This document shows, piece by piece, positions 19,733-28,252 of a stretch of 64,000 nt of DNA. This stretch comes from Lysobacterales bacterium 15-68-25 (GTDB lineage Bacteria > Pseudomonadota > Gammaproteobacteria > Xanthomonadales > Rhodanobacteraceae): assembly GCA_002279065.1 (NCBI GenBank), contig NCKB01000006.1:1-64000 (forward strand). The letters run 5' to 3'. Under the pieces are notes generated by a model. The model was not told the origin of the DNA. It did not search any database and saw nothing but the letters and a program-made list of their open reading frames with translations. The position numbers were made by a program, and so were the translations under genes. Every line of letters starts with the position of its first letter. The stretch's first letter is position 1.

Positions 19733-20022
19733 AGGATGCTCTGATCAACCAGGCGCAGGCGTCACCGGCTCTGTTTGTTCACAGGCCACAGGGGTGACGA
19801 CGAAGGCAGACTGGACGTCTGTCGAGTCGGCACACCGAAGGCCTGTGAACAAACAGAGCCGGCCCCAACAAGTTGAAATTGTGGAGAAGGGGTGATGTCC
19901 CAAAGGCTGTCATGCTGCGCCGCGCGGCTTGGACAGACGGCCAGTCTGCCCGGCGCCCCGCGCCACACCCTGCCAGCCTTTGGAACATCATGCCGCCTAC
20001 GCCTGGTTGATCAGAGCATCCT
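19733..20022. repeat. 290-bp nested inverted-repeat element (cloverleaf-like) between speA and speE
   Basis: Outer arms 19733-19761 and 19994-20022 are reverse complements over 29 bases with one mismatch. Inside are a perfect 23-bp inverted repeat (19765-19787 with 19840-19862), a small hairpin (CCCC/GGGG ends, 19863-19892) and a 17-bp inverted repeat with one mismatch (19893-19909 with 19974-19990). Gaps between the outer arms and the first and last hairpins are three bases each side. The two large loops contain near-complementary 19-mers (19805-19823 and 19932-19950). No supported ORF and no clear target-site duplication were found. It could be a MITE-like element or a structured leader of speA. 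Confidence 0.85.
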
Positions 20023-20160
20023 TGACGTCGCAGCGGCGAGCCTTGACGAGATGCTCGACGAGAGCAGGGCGCCTTGCCGGCCGGAAGCCTCGCACGCCGC
20101 GGGGCCGGAAGGACCTTCAGGCATCCCGCGCGGCGCGCGGCCGGGGAACGCCAGGCGCGC

Positions 20161-20219
20161 ATTGTAGCGGGGCCGGATGACTGGTGCGTGTCCCCGGTCC
20201 TGAGGGAACTGGCTACAAT
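20161..20219. promoter_or_regulatory. divergent -10 elements in the speA-speE region
   Basis: CTACAAT on the plus strand (20213-20219) and its exact reverse complement ATTGTAG (20161-20167) give TACAAT -10 hexamers pointing in opposite directions. The plus one is 55 bp from the speE start. The minus one would give speA a leader of about 450 nt that includes the nested-repeat element. No good -35 was found for either, so activator dependence is possible. The rest of 20023-20274 holds no gene. Confidence 0.4.
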
Positions 20220-20274
20220 ACGCGGTCTTTACGTATCCCCCCATTCCCCCACGCGTCGCCAGGAACAACCCGTC

Positions 20275-21129
20275 ATGTCGCAGCAGCCCAGCTGGTTCAC
20301 CGAAGCCCACCAGGCCTCCGGCTCCTCCATCGGTTATCGCGTGGAGAAGCAGCTGCATGCGGAGAAGACCCCGTTCCAGACCATCGAGATCTACCAGACC
20401 ACCGACTGGGGCAACCTGATGGTGATCGACGGCTGCGTGATGCTGACCAGCCGCGACAACTTCCTCTACCACGAGATGATGACCCACCCGGCGCTGTTCA
20501 CCCATGCGCGTGCCAAGCGCGTGGTGATCATCGGCGGCGGCGACTGCGGCACGCTGCGCGAGGTGCTCAAGCACGAGGAAGTGGAGTCCGCCGTGCAGGT
20601 GGAGATCGACGAGCGCGTCACCCGCCTGGCCGAGCAGTACTTCCCGGAACTGTGCGACTCCAACAACGACCCGCGCGCGCAGCTGCTGTTCATCGACGGC
20701 ATCAAGTTCATGGCCGAGGCGGAGCCGGAGTCGCTGGACCTGATCATCGTCGACTCGACCGACCCGGTCGGCCCGGCCGAGGGCCTGTTCAACGCCGCCT
20801 TCTACGCCAGCTGCTACAAGGCGCTTCGCCACGGCGGCATCCTGGTGCAGCAGTCCGAATCGCCGCTGGCGCACCTGGAGCTGATCAAGTCGATGCGCGC
20901 GGCGATGCGCACGGCCGGCTTCAGCGCGGTGAAGACCCTGCCGTTCCCGCAGCCGTGCTACCCGACCGGCTGGTGGAGCTGCACCATGGCGCGCAAGGGC
21001 GGCGAGCTGTCCGGCTTCCGCGAACGCGGCGCCGCAGCCAAGGGTTTCGCCACGCGCTACTACAACGCCGAGATCCACAAGGCCGCGCTGGCGCAGCCCG
21101 AATTCATGCGCGAGGCGCTGGGCGAGTAA
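20275..21129 (+). CDS. speE: spermidine synthase
   Basis: A 284-aa aminopropyltransferase that joins putrescine with decarboxylated S-adenosylmethionine. The dcSAM-binding motif VVIIGGGDCGTLRE (about residues 77-90), IVDSTDPVGPAEGLF (catalytic Asp) and QSESPL are typical. ATG 20275 (MSQQPSWFTEAHQ) follows an AGGA site and matches homologues; the open frame upstream is not conserved. Divergent from speA. Confidence 0.95.
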   Translation: MSQQPSWFTEAHQASGSSIGYRVEKQLHAEKTPFQTIEIYQTTDWGNLMVIDGCVMLTSRDNFLYHEMMTHPALFTHARAKRVVIIGGGDCGTLREVLKHEEVESAVQVEIDERVTRLAEQYFPELCDSNNDPRAQLLFIDGIKFMAEAEPESLDLIIVDSTDPVGPAEGLFNAAFYASCYKALRHGGILVQQSESPLAHLELIKSMRAAMRTAGFSAVKTLPFPQPCYPTGWWSCTMARKGGELSGFRERGAAAKGFATRYYNAEIHKAALAQPEFMREALGE

Positions 21130-21132
21130 GCC

Positions 21133-21148
21133 GTCCTCGGCCGAGGAC
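21133..21148. terminator. 16-bp perfect palindrome between convergent genes
   Basis: GTCCTCGGCCGAGGAC is a perfect palindrome lying three bases past the speE stop and just beyond the stop of the convergent small gene. It has no T-tract, so a role in termination is only suggested by position. Confidence 0.4.
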
Positions 21149-21151
21149 GCG

Positions 21152-21346
21152 TCAGAACAACGTCTGGCGCACCTTCGGCAGCAATACCAGTGCCAGGGTC
21201 GCCAGTGGCCCGAACAGCAGCGACAGGCCGAACCACAGCAGGCCGTTGCGGTTCTTGCCCTGCGCCAGCCCGGCGTTGACCAGGGCCAGCGTCCCCCAGC
21301 CGGCGAACCACGGCATGGCGCCATCGAGATGATTGAAGGTATCCAC
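21152..21346 (-). CDS. small two-helix membrane protein of unknown function
   Basis: A 64-aa protein with two hydrophobic segments (MPWFAGWGTLALVNAGLA and LLWFGLSLLFGPLATLALVLL) separated by GKNRNG, ending in a basic tail. GTG 21346 is preferred because GGAG is six bases before it; ATG 21367 would add seven residues. No family recognised. Convergent with speE. Confidence 0.6.
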   Translation of the reverse strand: MDTFNHLDGAMPWFAGWGTLALVNAGLAQGKNRNGLLWFGLSLLFGPLATLALVLLPKVRQTLF

Positions 21347-21509
21347 TCGCGTCTCCGGTGATCGCATGCCCGCGAACGCTTCGTGCGCGGCAAAGGCCCG
21401 ATGGTAACAACCCAGGGCGACCTGTTCCGGCCTCACCGGCCGGCGGATCAGCCAGGCTTAATCCTCGAGCGGTACGCTTGCCGCTTTGCATGCCAAGGGA
21501 CCCGCATCC

Positions 21510-22550
21510 ATGCGAGCACGGCAACGATTGGCCATCGGCCTGATGCTGGGCCTCGCCGGCCTCCCGACCGTCACGCTGGCCGGGCACCAGACCGCGCCCT
21601 CGGCAGCGGAGGCCCGCGCCAAGGCACTGGTTGCCTTCCAGCGCGACCTGGTCAGCGTGCTGGCACCGCGCGCCGACGCGCAGCCCCTGCTGGGTGCGGC
21701 ACTGCTGGCAAGGCCGCTGGGGAACCAGCCCGCGCCTGCCAGCTTCCATGCCCTGATCGAGCGCGCAGCCAAGGCCGACGGTGCAGGCCCGGCGGTGCAG
21801 TGGGCACGCCTGACCGATTGCGACGCCACGGCCCAGGCCTGCCCGAACGCCGAGGCGCTGGCCGCACTGACCCGCGAAGCGGGCGACAATGCCGCGGTGT
21901 GGCTGCTCAAGCTGGGCCTGGACAGCGCCAACGGGCACCATGACGATGTCCGCGAAGACCTGCGCCGCGCGGCCACCGCCAGGTTCTACGACGACTACAC
22001 CGGCACCGCGCTGCAGGCGCTGGCGACCACCGTGGGCACCCTGCCCCCGCCGACCCCGGCGATCGACCCGGCTTCGCCCGCCGGGGCATGGGGCGTGCAG
22101 GTGGTGATGGTGTTCGGCGTCAGCGGGCTGCTGCCGGCGCCGCAGCCGGGCATGCAGGCGACCGCACGCCTGTGCGAGGAGGGCAAGGACGATCCGGCAT
22201 CCCGGGAGTCGTGCCTGCAGCTGGCCCGCGTACTGGAATGGGGCTCCAGCCCGCTGGCGCGCTCGCTTGGCCTGCACCTGCGCGAGACGCTGTCGGACGA
22301 CACCGATGCCCGCGCCGCGGCACGCACCGAGATGGCCAACCTCGCCTGGGAGGTGCGCAATTTCGCCGAGCTCTCCGCGCGCGCGGCCGACGACAAGGCG
22401 CTGGCGCAGCATCTGCTGGCGCTCGCCCGCAACGGCGGCACCGAGATGAGCCTGATGCTGGCTGCGCTGCGCGACGCTGGCATTCCGACCGACGCTCCCG
22501 GCGCGAGCGAAGCGGCGACCACCGCGTCGGCCGCGCCGGCCAGCCCCTGA
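21510..22550 (+). CDS. exported protein of unknown function
   Basis: A 346-aa protein starting with a signal peptide (RLAIGLMLGLAGLPTVTLAG, cleavage about residue 24). The mature part is Ala-rich and mostly helical, with three short-spaced Cys-containing segments (TDCDATAQACPN, RLCEEG, ESCLQLA) that could form periplasmic disulfides, and an Ala/Thr/Pro tail. No known family recognised; the helical layout resembles TPR-like repeats but no consensus is visible. ATG 21510 follows AAGGGA by nine bases. Confidence 0.65.
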   Translation: MRARQRLAIGLMLGLAGLPTVTLAGHQTAPSAAEARAKALVAFQRDLVSVLAPRADAQPLLGAALLARPLGNQPAPASFHALIERAAKADGAGPAVQWARLTDCDATAQACPNAEALAALTREAGDNAAVWLLKLGLDSANGHHDDVREDLRRAATARFYDDYTGTALQALATTVGTLPPPTPAIDPASPAGAWGVQVVMVFGVSGLLPAPQPGMQATARLCEEGKDDPASRESCLQLARVLEWGSSPLARSLGLHLRETLSDDTDARAAARTEMANLAWEVRNFAELSARAADDKALAQHLLALARNGGTEMSLMLAALRDAGIPTDAPGASEAATTASAAPASP

Positions 22551-22641
22551 GCCGGTCGGCGTTTTCCCGGTCGCCCCCGGGTTCCCGCCGCTGCGCTCTC
22601 ACAGTAGGCTTGGCCCCACCTACCCGCGGGGAGTCTGGCCG

Positions 22642-23274
22642 ATGCTTACGGTGCTGGTGGCAAGCAGCAAGGGCGGTTGCGGCAAGAGCACGGTGGTCAC
22701 CCAGCTCGCTTCGCACTGGTCCCAGGCCGGCAAGCGCACGGCCATCGTCGACGCCGACCGCCAGCAGTCCTCGTTCCGCTGGGCCGCCCGACGCCCGGAG
22801 GGTGTCCCCGGCGTGCTCGCCATCGAAGGCGGCCGCAAGGCACTGGGCAAGCTGCCGGACGATACCGAGCGCGCACTGATCGACACCCCGGCCGGGGTCA
22901 CGGAGCGCGAGCTCGAACCCTATCTCGAAGCGGCCGACGTGCTGCTGGTGCCGGTGCTGCCCTCGAGTTTCGACATGGATGCCACCCTCGCCTTCGTCGA
23001 CGAGCTCGGGCGCATCCCCCGCATCAAGCGCGGCAAGCTGCCGGTGGCGTTGGTGGCCAATCGCCTCAAGCCGTGGACCCACGCCAGCCAGGATGCGGTC
23101 GAGCAGCTGGGCCAGCTGGTGCCGTTCCCGATCGCCGGGCAGTTGCGCGACAGCCAGGCCTACGTGCTGCTCGCCGCGCTGGGCAAGGGCATCTTCGACT
23201 ACCACTCGGAGAACGTGCGCAGCCACCAGGAGGACTGGAAGGCCTTGCTGCGCTGGATCAAGCGCGCCCACTGA
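22642..23274 (+). CDS. ParA/MinD-family ATPase without a ParB partner
   Basis: A 210-aa P-loop ATPase with the deviant Walker A motif SSKGGCGKST (about residues 8-17), DADRQQS, a switch II region ALIDTPAG and a terminal WKALLRWIKRAH helix. Such short solitary ParA proteins position cargo such as chemosensory clusters or cellulose machinery, or are of unknown use. No ParB or parS-like site is adjacent. It precedes sixA, yceI and a phospholipase-D lipoprotein gene, all on the same strand. Confidence 0.85.
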   Translation: MLTVLVASSKGGCGKSTVVTQLASHWSQAGKRTAIVDADRQQSSFRWAARRPEGVPGVLAIEGGRKALGKLPDDTERALIDTPAGVTERELEPYLEAADVLLVPVLPSSFDMDATLAFVDELGRIPRIKRGKLPVALVANRLKPWTHASQDAVEQLGQLVPFPIAGQLRDSQAYVLLAALGKGIFDYHSENVRSHQEDWKALLRWIKRAH

Positions 23275-23323
23275 ACCCACGCCAGCGCCGGGCGACACTC
23301 GCCCGGACGAACCGGAGTCACGC

Positions 23324-23797
23324 ATGCTCGAACTCATCCTGTTGCGCCACGCCGAAGCCCTGCCCGCCGGCCCGGGCGACGATGACCGCGTACGGCGGCT
23401 CAGCGGGCACGGCGAGCAGGAGGCGCGCGCCGCCGGCACCTGGCTGGCGCAGCACGGCGCCCGGCCGCAGCGCGTGCTGTGCTCGCCGGCCGAGCGCACC
23501 CGCGCCACCGCGAAGCTGGCGATGGAGGCGCTGGGCCACGCGCCCGAGCTGGCCTATGCCGAGGAAATCTACGACGCCACGCCGGGCGAGCTGCTGGCCT
23601 TGCTCGACGAGCATGACAGCGTGCCCACGGTGATGGTGGTGGGCCACAACCCCGGCATCGAGCGGCTGGTCGCCCTGCTGGTGGAGGGGCGCTCGGACGA
23701 GTTCCGCGGCATGCCGCCGGCAGGCCTGGCGGTACTGCACCTGCATGGAGCGCTGGAGCCGGGCAACGCTCGGCTGGATGCCTTCTGGTCACCGTGA
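23324..23797 (+). CDS. sixA: phosphohistidine phosphatase SixA
   Basis: A 157-aa histidine-phosphatase-superfamily enzyme: RHA motif at residues 8-10 (LILLRHAEA), SPAERTRATA, EEIYDATPGELL and the second catalytic His in VVGHNPGIERL. In E. coli SixA removes phosphate from His residues of the nitrogen phosphotransferase NPr and others. ATG 23324 follows GGAG by eight bases. The stop overlaps the GTG of the yceI-like gene (GTGA). Confidence 0.88.
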   Translation: MLELILLRHAEALPAGPGDDDRVRRLSGHGEQEARAAGTWLAQHGARPQRVLCSPAERTRATAKLAMEALGHAPELAYAEEIYDATPGELLALLDEHDSVPTVMVVGHNPGIERLVALLVEGRSDEFRGMPPAGLAVLHLHGALEPGNARLDAFWSP

Positions 23798-24363
23798 GGT
23801 CCGCGGCCTGGCTGCCGCTGCTGGTCGCGCTGCTGGTCGCCTTTCCCTCCGCGTCCGCCGCGGACTACCGCATCGACAGCACACGCTCGCACGCGGAATT
23901 CAGCGTGCGTCTGCTGTGGGTGCGGCAGATCGGCGGGCGATTCACGCACATCGAGGGCGACGTCACGCTCAACCCGCTGCGCGACACCGCGGTCGTCGAG
24001 GCCACGGTCGACGTGCACAGCGTGGCGATGTCCTCGGCACGGCTGCGGCGCTGGGTGCTCGATCCGGAATTCTTCGACGCCCGCCGCTTCCCGACCATCC
24101 GCTTCCTGTCCGTGCCGCTGCCGGTGCGCGCACTCGACCAGGGTGGACCGTTGCCCGGTTGGCTGACCCTGCGCGGGGTGACGCGGCCGGTGCAGTTCCG
24201 GCTGGAGCCGGCCAGTTGCACCCTGCGCCAGGACACGGTGTGCCGGATCGAGGTGCGCGGGCAGATCCGGCGCAGCGACTACGGCATGAACGCACACCGT
24301 ACGGCCGTCAGCGATACGGTCGATCTGGGCATGCTGATCACCCTCGGTGCGGCCGCGCACTGA
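23794..24363 (+). CDS. YceI-family periplasmic protein
   Basis: A 189-aa exported lipocalin-like protein. Signal peptide LLVALLVAFPSASA (to about residue 22) is followed by YRIDSTRSHAEFSVRLLWVRQIGGRF, a typical YceI opening, and LRGVTRPVQF, FDARRFPTIRF, RRSDYGMN. YceI proteins bind polyisoprenoids. GTG start overlaps the sixA stop, so the two are translationally coupled. Confidence 0.88.
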   Translation: MRSAAWLPLLVALLVAFPSASAADYRIDSTRSHAEFSVRLLWVRQIGGRFTHIEGDVTLNPLRDTAVVEATVDVHSVAMSSARLRRWVLDPEFFDARRFPTIRFLSVPLPVRALDQGGPLPGWLTLRGVTRPVQFRLEPASCTLRQDTVCRIEVRGQIRRSDYGMNAHRTAVSDTVDLGMLITLGAAAH

Positions 24364-24385
24364 CCGCGCACCGTATCATCGGCGG

Positions 24386-26251
24386 ATGCCGAAACACTTC
24401 CTGCTCCTGGGCGCCCTGCTGGCGCTGGCCCTGCAGGGCTGCACCGTGTCGCGCCTGCACGTGCGACTGGCGCAGGCCATCGTCGCCAACACCACGCCGG
24501 CCTCACCCGGCTGCACCGCAGCCGATCCCTGCGCGCGCCCGTCGCCGGTGCTGGCGGCGGCCGAACAGGCGATGGCGCAGTCCACCCCAGGCAAGCCGCA
24601 GCACATCGTCACCCTGCTCGCCGACAGCGAGGACGCACTGGCGGCGCGGATCAACCTGATCCAGGCGGCCCGGCACTCGATCGACGTGCAGACCTACATC
24701 TGGGACCAGGACGACGTCGGCCAGCTGGTGCTCGACCAGCTGGTGCAGGCGGCACGGCGTGGCGTGCACGTGCGCATCCTCGCCGACCAGCTGTTCTCGT
24801 TCGGCAACCTCGCACTGCTGGACCGCCTGGCGCGGGTGGACAGCCACCTGCAGGTGAAGCTCTACAACCCCACCTTCCACGACGCCGAGACCAGCCCGGC
24901 CGAGTTCGCCGCGGGCATCGTGTGCTGCTTCATGAAGTTCAACCAGCGCATGCACAACAAGCTGCTGCTGGTGGACGGCACCGTCGGCATCACCGGCGGG
25001 CGCAACTACCAGGACCGCTATTTCAACTGGGACGGCGACTTCGACTACGTCGACCGCGACGTGATGGTCGGCGGGCCGGCCGCGCGCGACATGGCGAAGA
25101 GCTTCGAGCTGTTCTGGCACCACAAGCGCGCCGTGCCGCTACTCCGGCTGCGCGACGTCAACCAATACATCCGCCAGCACCCACAGCCGCCGGGCTGGCC
25201 GGCGCCGGTGTTCCGCCGGCCGCAGCGCGTGGCGCGGCTCGAGCACGAGGCGCAGAACCCGCTCTGGCTCAAGGCGCACCTGCTCGACCCCGCCTTCCAC
25301 ACCGGTCAGGTGGAGTTCTTCAGCGACCTGCCGGCCAAGACCGACGCGCCCACCCGGCGGCACGCGCTGGACTTCACCCACCACGTGATGCAGCTGGTCG
25401 CCGGCGCGAAGCACGAGGTGGTGCTGCAGACCCCGTACCTGGTGATGAGCCGGCAGGCGCGGCGCCTCTTCAAGGCCATGCACAAGCGTGCCGACCCGCC
25501 GCGCATCCGCGTGTCGACCAATTCGCTGGCCTCGACCGACGCGTTCGCCGTCTACGCGATGTCGTACAAGCACCGCAAGCGCTACCTGCGCGACTACGGC
25601 TTCCAGATCCAGGAGATGAAACCCCACGCCGAGGCCGCCGAGGAAGACTACGCCGTGGCCAACGCCGATCTGCCGCCGCGACTGGCCGCACCGCGCGAGC
25701 GCGAGCGCTATCCCGGGGTGGAGGCGCGGGCGATGTTCGGCAGCCGCGGCAAGCGCAACCAGCCGGCGCCGCTGATCGAGCCGGGCCTGCGCTTCGGCCT
25801 GCACGCCAAGTCGATCGTGGTCGACGACAGCTTCGCGATGGTCGGCTCGCACAACTTCGACCCGCGCTCGGACCACTACAACACCGAGGCCGGTGTGATC
25901 GTGCACGACAAGGCCTTCGCCAATGCGGTGCGCGCCTCGATCCTGCGCCTGACCGGACCGGCGAACGCGTGGGTGATCGCGCCGCGCCGGCCGGTGGTGC
26001 CGCTGCTCACCAACGTCAACCAGGCGATCGGCGACCTCTCCGAGAGGCTGCCGCTGTTCGACTTCTGGCCGTACCGCTACGCCACCAGCTACGACCTCAA
26101 GCCCGGCTGCACGCCGATGGCGCCGAGCGACCCGGCGTTCTACAGCTGCTACGAGCCGGTGGGCGATTTCCCCGGCGTCGCGCTGTCGTTCAAGCTGATC
26201 TACACGCGGCTGATCACCGCGTTCGGCGCAGGCGCCACCGGCATCCTCTGA
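24386..26251 (+). CDS. phospholipase D-like lipoprotein (ClsC-like)
   Basis: A 621-aa protein with two HKD motifs: HNKLLLVDGTVGITGGRN (about residue 200) and HAKSIVVDDSFAMVGSHN (about residue 475). It is in the phospholipase D/cardiolipin synthase superfamily and closest in layout to ClsC-type proteins. The N-terminus ends in LALALQGC, a lipobox with Cys at about residue 18, so it is likely a lipoprotein. The upstream frame extends into yceI but ATG 24386 starts the signal peptide. Substrate not determined. Confidence 0.85.
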   Translation: MPKHFLLLGALLALALQGCTVSRLHVRLAQAIVANTTPASPGCTAADPCARPSPVLAAAEQAMAQSTPGKPQHIVTLLADSEDALAARINLIQAARHSIDVQTYIWDQDDVGQLVLDQLVQAARRGVHVRILADQLFSFGNLALLDRLARVDSHLQVKLYNPTFHDAETSPAEFAAGIVCCFMKFNQRMHNKLLLVDGTVGITGGRNYQDRYFNWDGDFDYVDRDVMVGGPAARDMAKSFELFWHHKRAVPLLRLRDVNQYIRQHPQPPGWPAPVFRRPQRVARLEHEAQNPLWLKAHLLDPAFHTGQVEFFSDLPAKTDAPTRRHALDFTHHVMQLVAGAKHEVVLQTPYLVMSRQARRLFKAMHKRADPPRIRVSTNSLASTDAFAVYAMSYKHRKRYLRDYGFQIQEMKPHAEAAEEDYAVANADLPPRLAAPRERERYPGVEARAMFGSRGKRNQPAPLIEPGLRFGLHAKSIVVDDSFAMVGSHNFDPRSDHYNTEAGVIVHDKAFANAVRASILRLTGPANAWVIAPRRPVVPLLTNVNQAIGDLSERLPLFDFWPYRYATSYDLKPGCTPMAPSDPAFYSCYEPVGDFPGVALSFKLIYTRLITAFGAGATGIL

Positions 26252-26260
26252 GCGACCCGG

Positions 26261-26782
26261 TCAGTTCGGCGCCGGCTTCGTGCCGAAATGCATCGGCAGC
26301 TCGCCGCTGAGGCCGGCGGGGTGATCCGGCGGCACGGCGAAGCGCCACTGCGCCACCATCGCCTGCGCGTGCGCGTCCAGCACCGCATCGCCGCTGGACC
26401 GAGCCACCGCGGCCTCCACCACGCGGCCCTGGCCGTCCACCCGCAGTTGCAGCACCACGTCACCGGCGAGGTGCCCAGCCAGCCCGACGTAGCGGGCGGA
26501 CAGCGGCGGCATGCTCACCGGCACCAGCTCCGGCGGCGGTGGCGGCACGGGCGCGGCAGCGGCACCGGTGGCCCGTGCGACGACCACCCGGGGCGGCGCG
26601 CGGCGTTCGCGATCGGCGCGGTAGCGGATGGCGGGCGGCGCGGTGTGTTCGGCGACCACCGGGTGGCGTGGACCGGCCCAGCCGGCCGTGCGTCCGGACA
26701 GCCATTGCGTGCCCAGCACGCCCACCAGCAGGGCCAGCAGGCTGAGCAGCGAGGTGACGCGCAGGCGCGGCGTGATCCTCAC
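26261..26782 (-). CDS. TonB-like C-terminal domain protein
   Basis: A 173-aa protein with one N-terminal membrane helix (LLSLLALLVGVLGTQWL), a Pro-rich spacer (PVPPPPPELVPV) and a C-terminal TonB-like domain (GDVVLQLRVDGQGRVVEAAVARSSGDAVLDAHA and WRF). It probably energises outer-membrane receptors or is a TonB paralogue; no ExbB/ExbD lie beside it. The start is GTG. It follows the thiolase gene on the same strand by 22 bp. Confidence 0.8.
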   Translation of the reverse strand: MRITPRLRVTSLLSLLALLVGVLGTQWLSGRTAGWAGPRHPVVAEHTAPPAIRYRADRERRAPPRVVVARATGAAAAPVPPPPPELVPVSMPPLSARYVGLAGHLAGDVVLQLRVDGQGRVVEAAVARSSGDAVLDAHAQAMVAQWRFAVPPDHPAGLSGELPMHFGTKPAPN

Positions 26783-26804
26783 GGGTACGACGCCGTCCGA
26801 CGGC

Positions 26805-28088
26805 TCAGCGCTCGAGGATCGCCGTCACGCCCATGCCGCCGGCGGTGCAGATCGAGATCAGGCCGCGGCCCGATCCCTTCTGCTCCAGCAGCTTGGCCAG
26901 CGTGGCGAGGATGCGCGCGCCAGTGGCGGCGAACGGATGGCCGGTGGCCAGGCTCGATCCGTGCACGTTGAGCTTCGCCGGATCGATGCTGCCCAGCGGC
27001 GCGTCCAGGCCGAGGCGCTGCTTGCAGTACTCGGCGCTTTCCCACGCACGCAGCGTGCACAGCACCTGCGCCGCGAAGGCCTCGTGGATCTCGTAGAAGT
27101 CGAAGTCCTGCAGCGTGAGCCCCTGCCGCGCCAGCATCCGCGGCACGGCCACCGTGGGCGCCATCAGCAGACCCTCGCCGCGCACGAAATCGACCGCCGC
27201 CACTTCGGCATCGCGCAGCCAGGCCTGCACGCTGAGCCCGCGCGCGCTGGCCCATGCCTCGGTGCCCAGCAGCACCGCCGCGGCGCCGTCCGACAGGCCG
27301 GTGGAATTGCCGGCGGTGAGCGTGCCGTGGCCGGAGCTCTTGTCGAATGCCGGCTTCAGCGCGGCGAGCTTTTCCAGCGTCGTATCCGGACGCAGGAAGC
27401 CGTCGCGCTTGAGGCCGCGGAACGGCACGATCAGGTCGTCGAAGAAGCCGGCGTCGTACGCGGCGGCGAGCTTGCGATGGCTCGCCAGCGCCAGCTCGTC
27501 CTGGGCCTGGCGGGCGATGTGCCATTCGCGCGCCATCTTCTCGCAGTGGTCGCCCATCGACATGCCGGTCCGCGGCTCGGCCACGCCCGGAAACGCCGGC
27601 TTGAGCTCGCCGAAGGAGAAGCCGCGGAACGCGGTCTTCAGCTTGTCCAGCGGGGTCTTGGCGCGGTTCACTGCCAGCAGCCGCTTGCGCAGGCGCTCGC
27701 CGTAGACGATCGGCACGTCGCTGGTGGTGTCCGAACCGGCGGCGATGCCCGCCTCGATCTGCCCGGCGGCGATCTTGTTGGCGACGATGATCGCGTTGTC
27801 CAGCGAGGTGCCGCAGGCGCGCGCGGTGGTGATCGCCGGCGTGGTCGGCGCCAGTCCGGAGGACAGCACCGCCTCGCGCGCCAGGTTCCACTCCGAGGAT
27901 TGCCGGATCACCGCCCCCAGCGCGACCTCGCCCAGCTCCACGCCATGCAGCCCGAAACGCTCGACCAGCGCCCCCAGCACCTTCACCGACATGCCGAAGT
28001 TGCCGACCTCGGCATACGCCGTGTTGTTGCGGCAGAAGGGAATCCGCACGCCACCGATCACGCCGACGCGCCGCTGCGAGTTGTCCAT
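26805..28088 (-). CDS. acetyl-CoA C-acyltransferase (thiolase, FadI-like)
   Basis: A 427-aa thiolase for fatty-acid beta-oxidation or acetoacetyl-CoA metabolism. The acylated Cys is in ARACGTSLDN (about residue 91), the catalytic His in GHPFAATGAR and the second Cys in CTAGGMGV. GSDTTSDVPI and IHEAFAAQVL also fit. It is nearer FadI/trifunctional-beta chains than PhaA by general look. No fadJ partner is adjacent. Divergent from a conserved hypothetical gene. Confidence 0.88.
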   Translation of the reverse strand: MDNSQRRVGVIGGVRIPFCRNNTAYAEVGNFGMSVKVLGALVERFGLHGVELGEVALGAVIRQSSEWNLAREAVLSSGLAPTTPAITTARACGTSLDNAIIVANKIAAGQIEAGIAAGSDTTSDVPIVYGERLRKRLLAVNRAKTPLDKLKTAFRGFSFGELKPAFPGVAEPRTGMSMGDHCEKMAREWHIARQAQDELALASHRKLAAAYDAGFFDDLIVPFRGLKRDGFLRPDTTLEKLAALKPAFDKSSGHGTLTAGNSTGLSDGAAAVLLGTEAWASARGLSVQAWLRDAEVAAVDFVRGEGLLMAPTVAVPRMLARQGLTLQDFDFYEIHEAFAAQVLCTLRAWESAEYCKQRLGLDAPLGSIDPAKLNVHGSSLATGHPFAATGARILATLAKLLEQKGSGRGLISICTAGGMGVTAILER

Positions 28089-28214
28089 GGTCTGAAAAAC
28101 ATCCGGCCGGGTATTGAGCCTGCAAGGCTAACCCGCGTGGCCGCCCCGGGAAAGCCCGCTGCGAGGCCGTTTGTGCGACCCGGTTCAGCACCGGCGAGGC
28201 TTGCGGGGGCCCGC

Positions 28215-28223
28215 TGGTAGAAT
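28215..28223 (+). promoter_or_regulatory. extended -10 promoter element for the hypothetical gene
   Basis: TGGTAGAAT is an extended -10 (TGnTAGAAT) 30 bp before the TTG start. No good -35 lies upstream, which is common with extended -10 promoters. Confidence 0.45.
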
Positions 28224-28252
28224 CACGGGTCTTTGCCGTCCGGAAGAATCCC

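Noticed and set aside
19731..20025. Target-site duplication around the cloverleaf element
   Set aside because: TGA lies on the left flank and TTGA on the right, but offset by one base, so a real duplication is not established.
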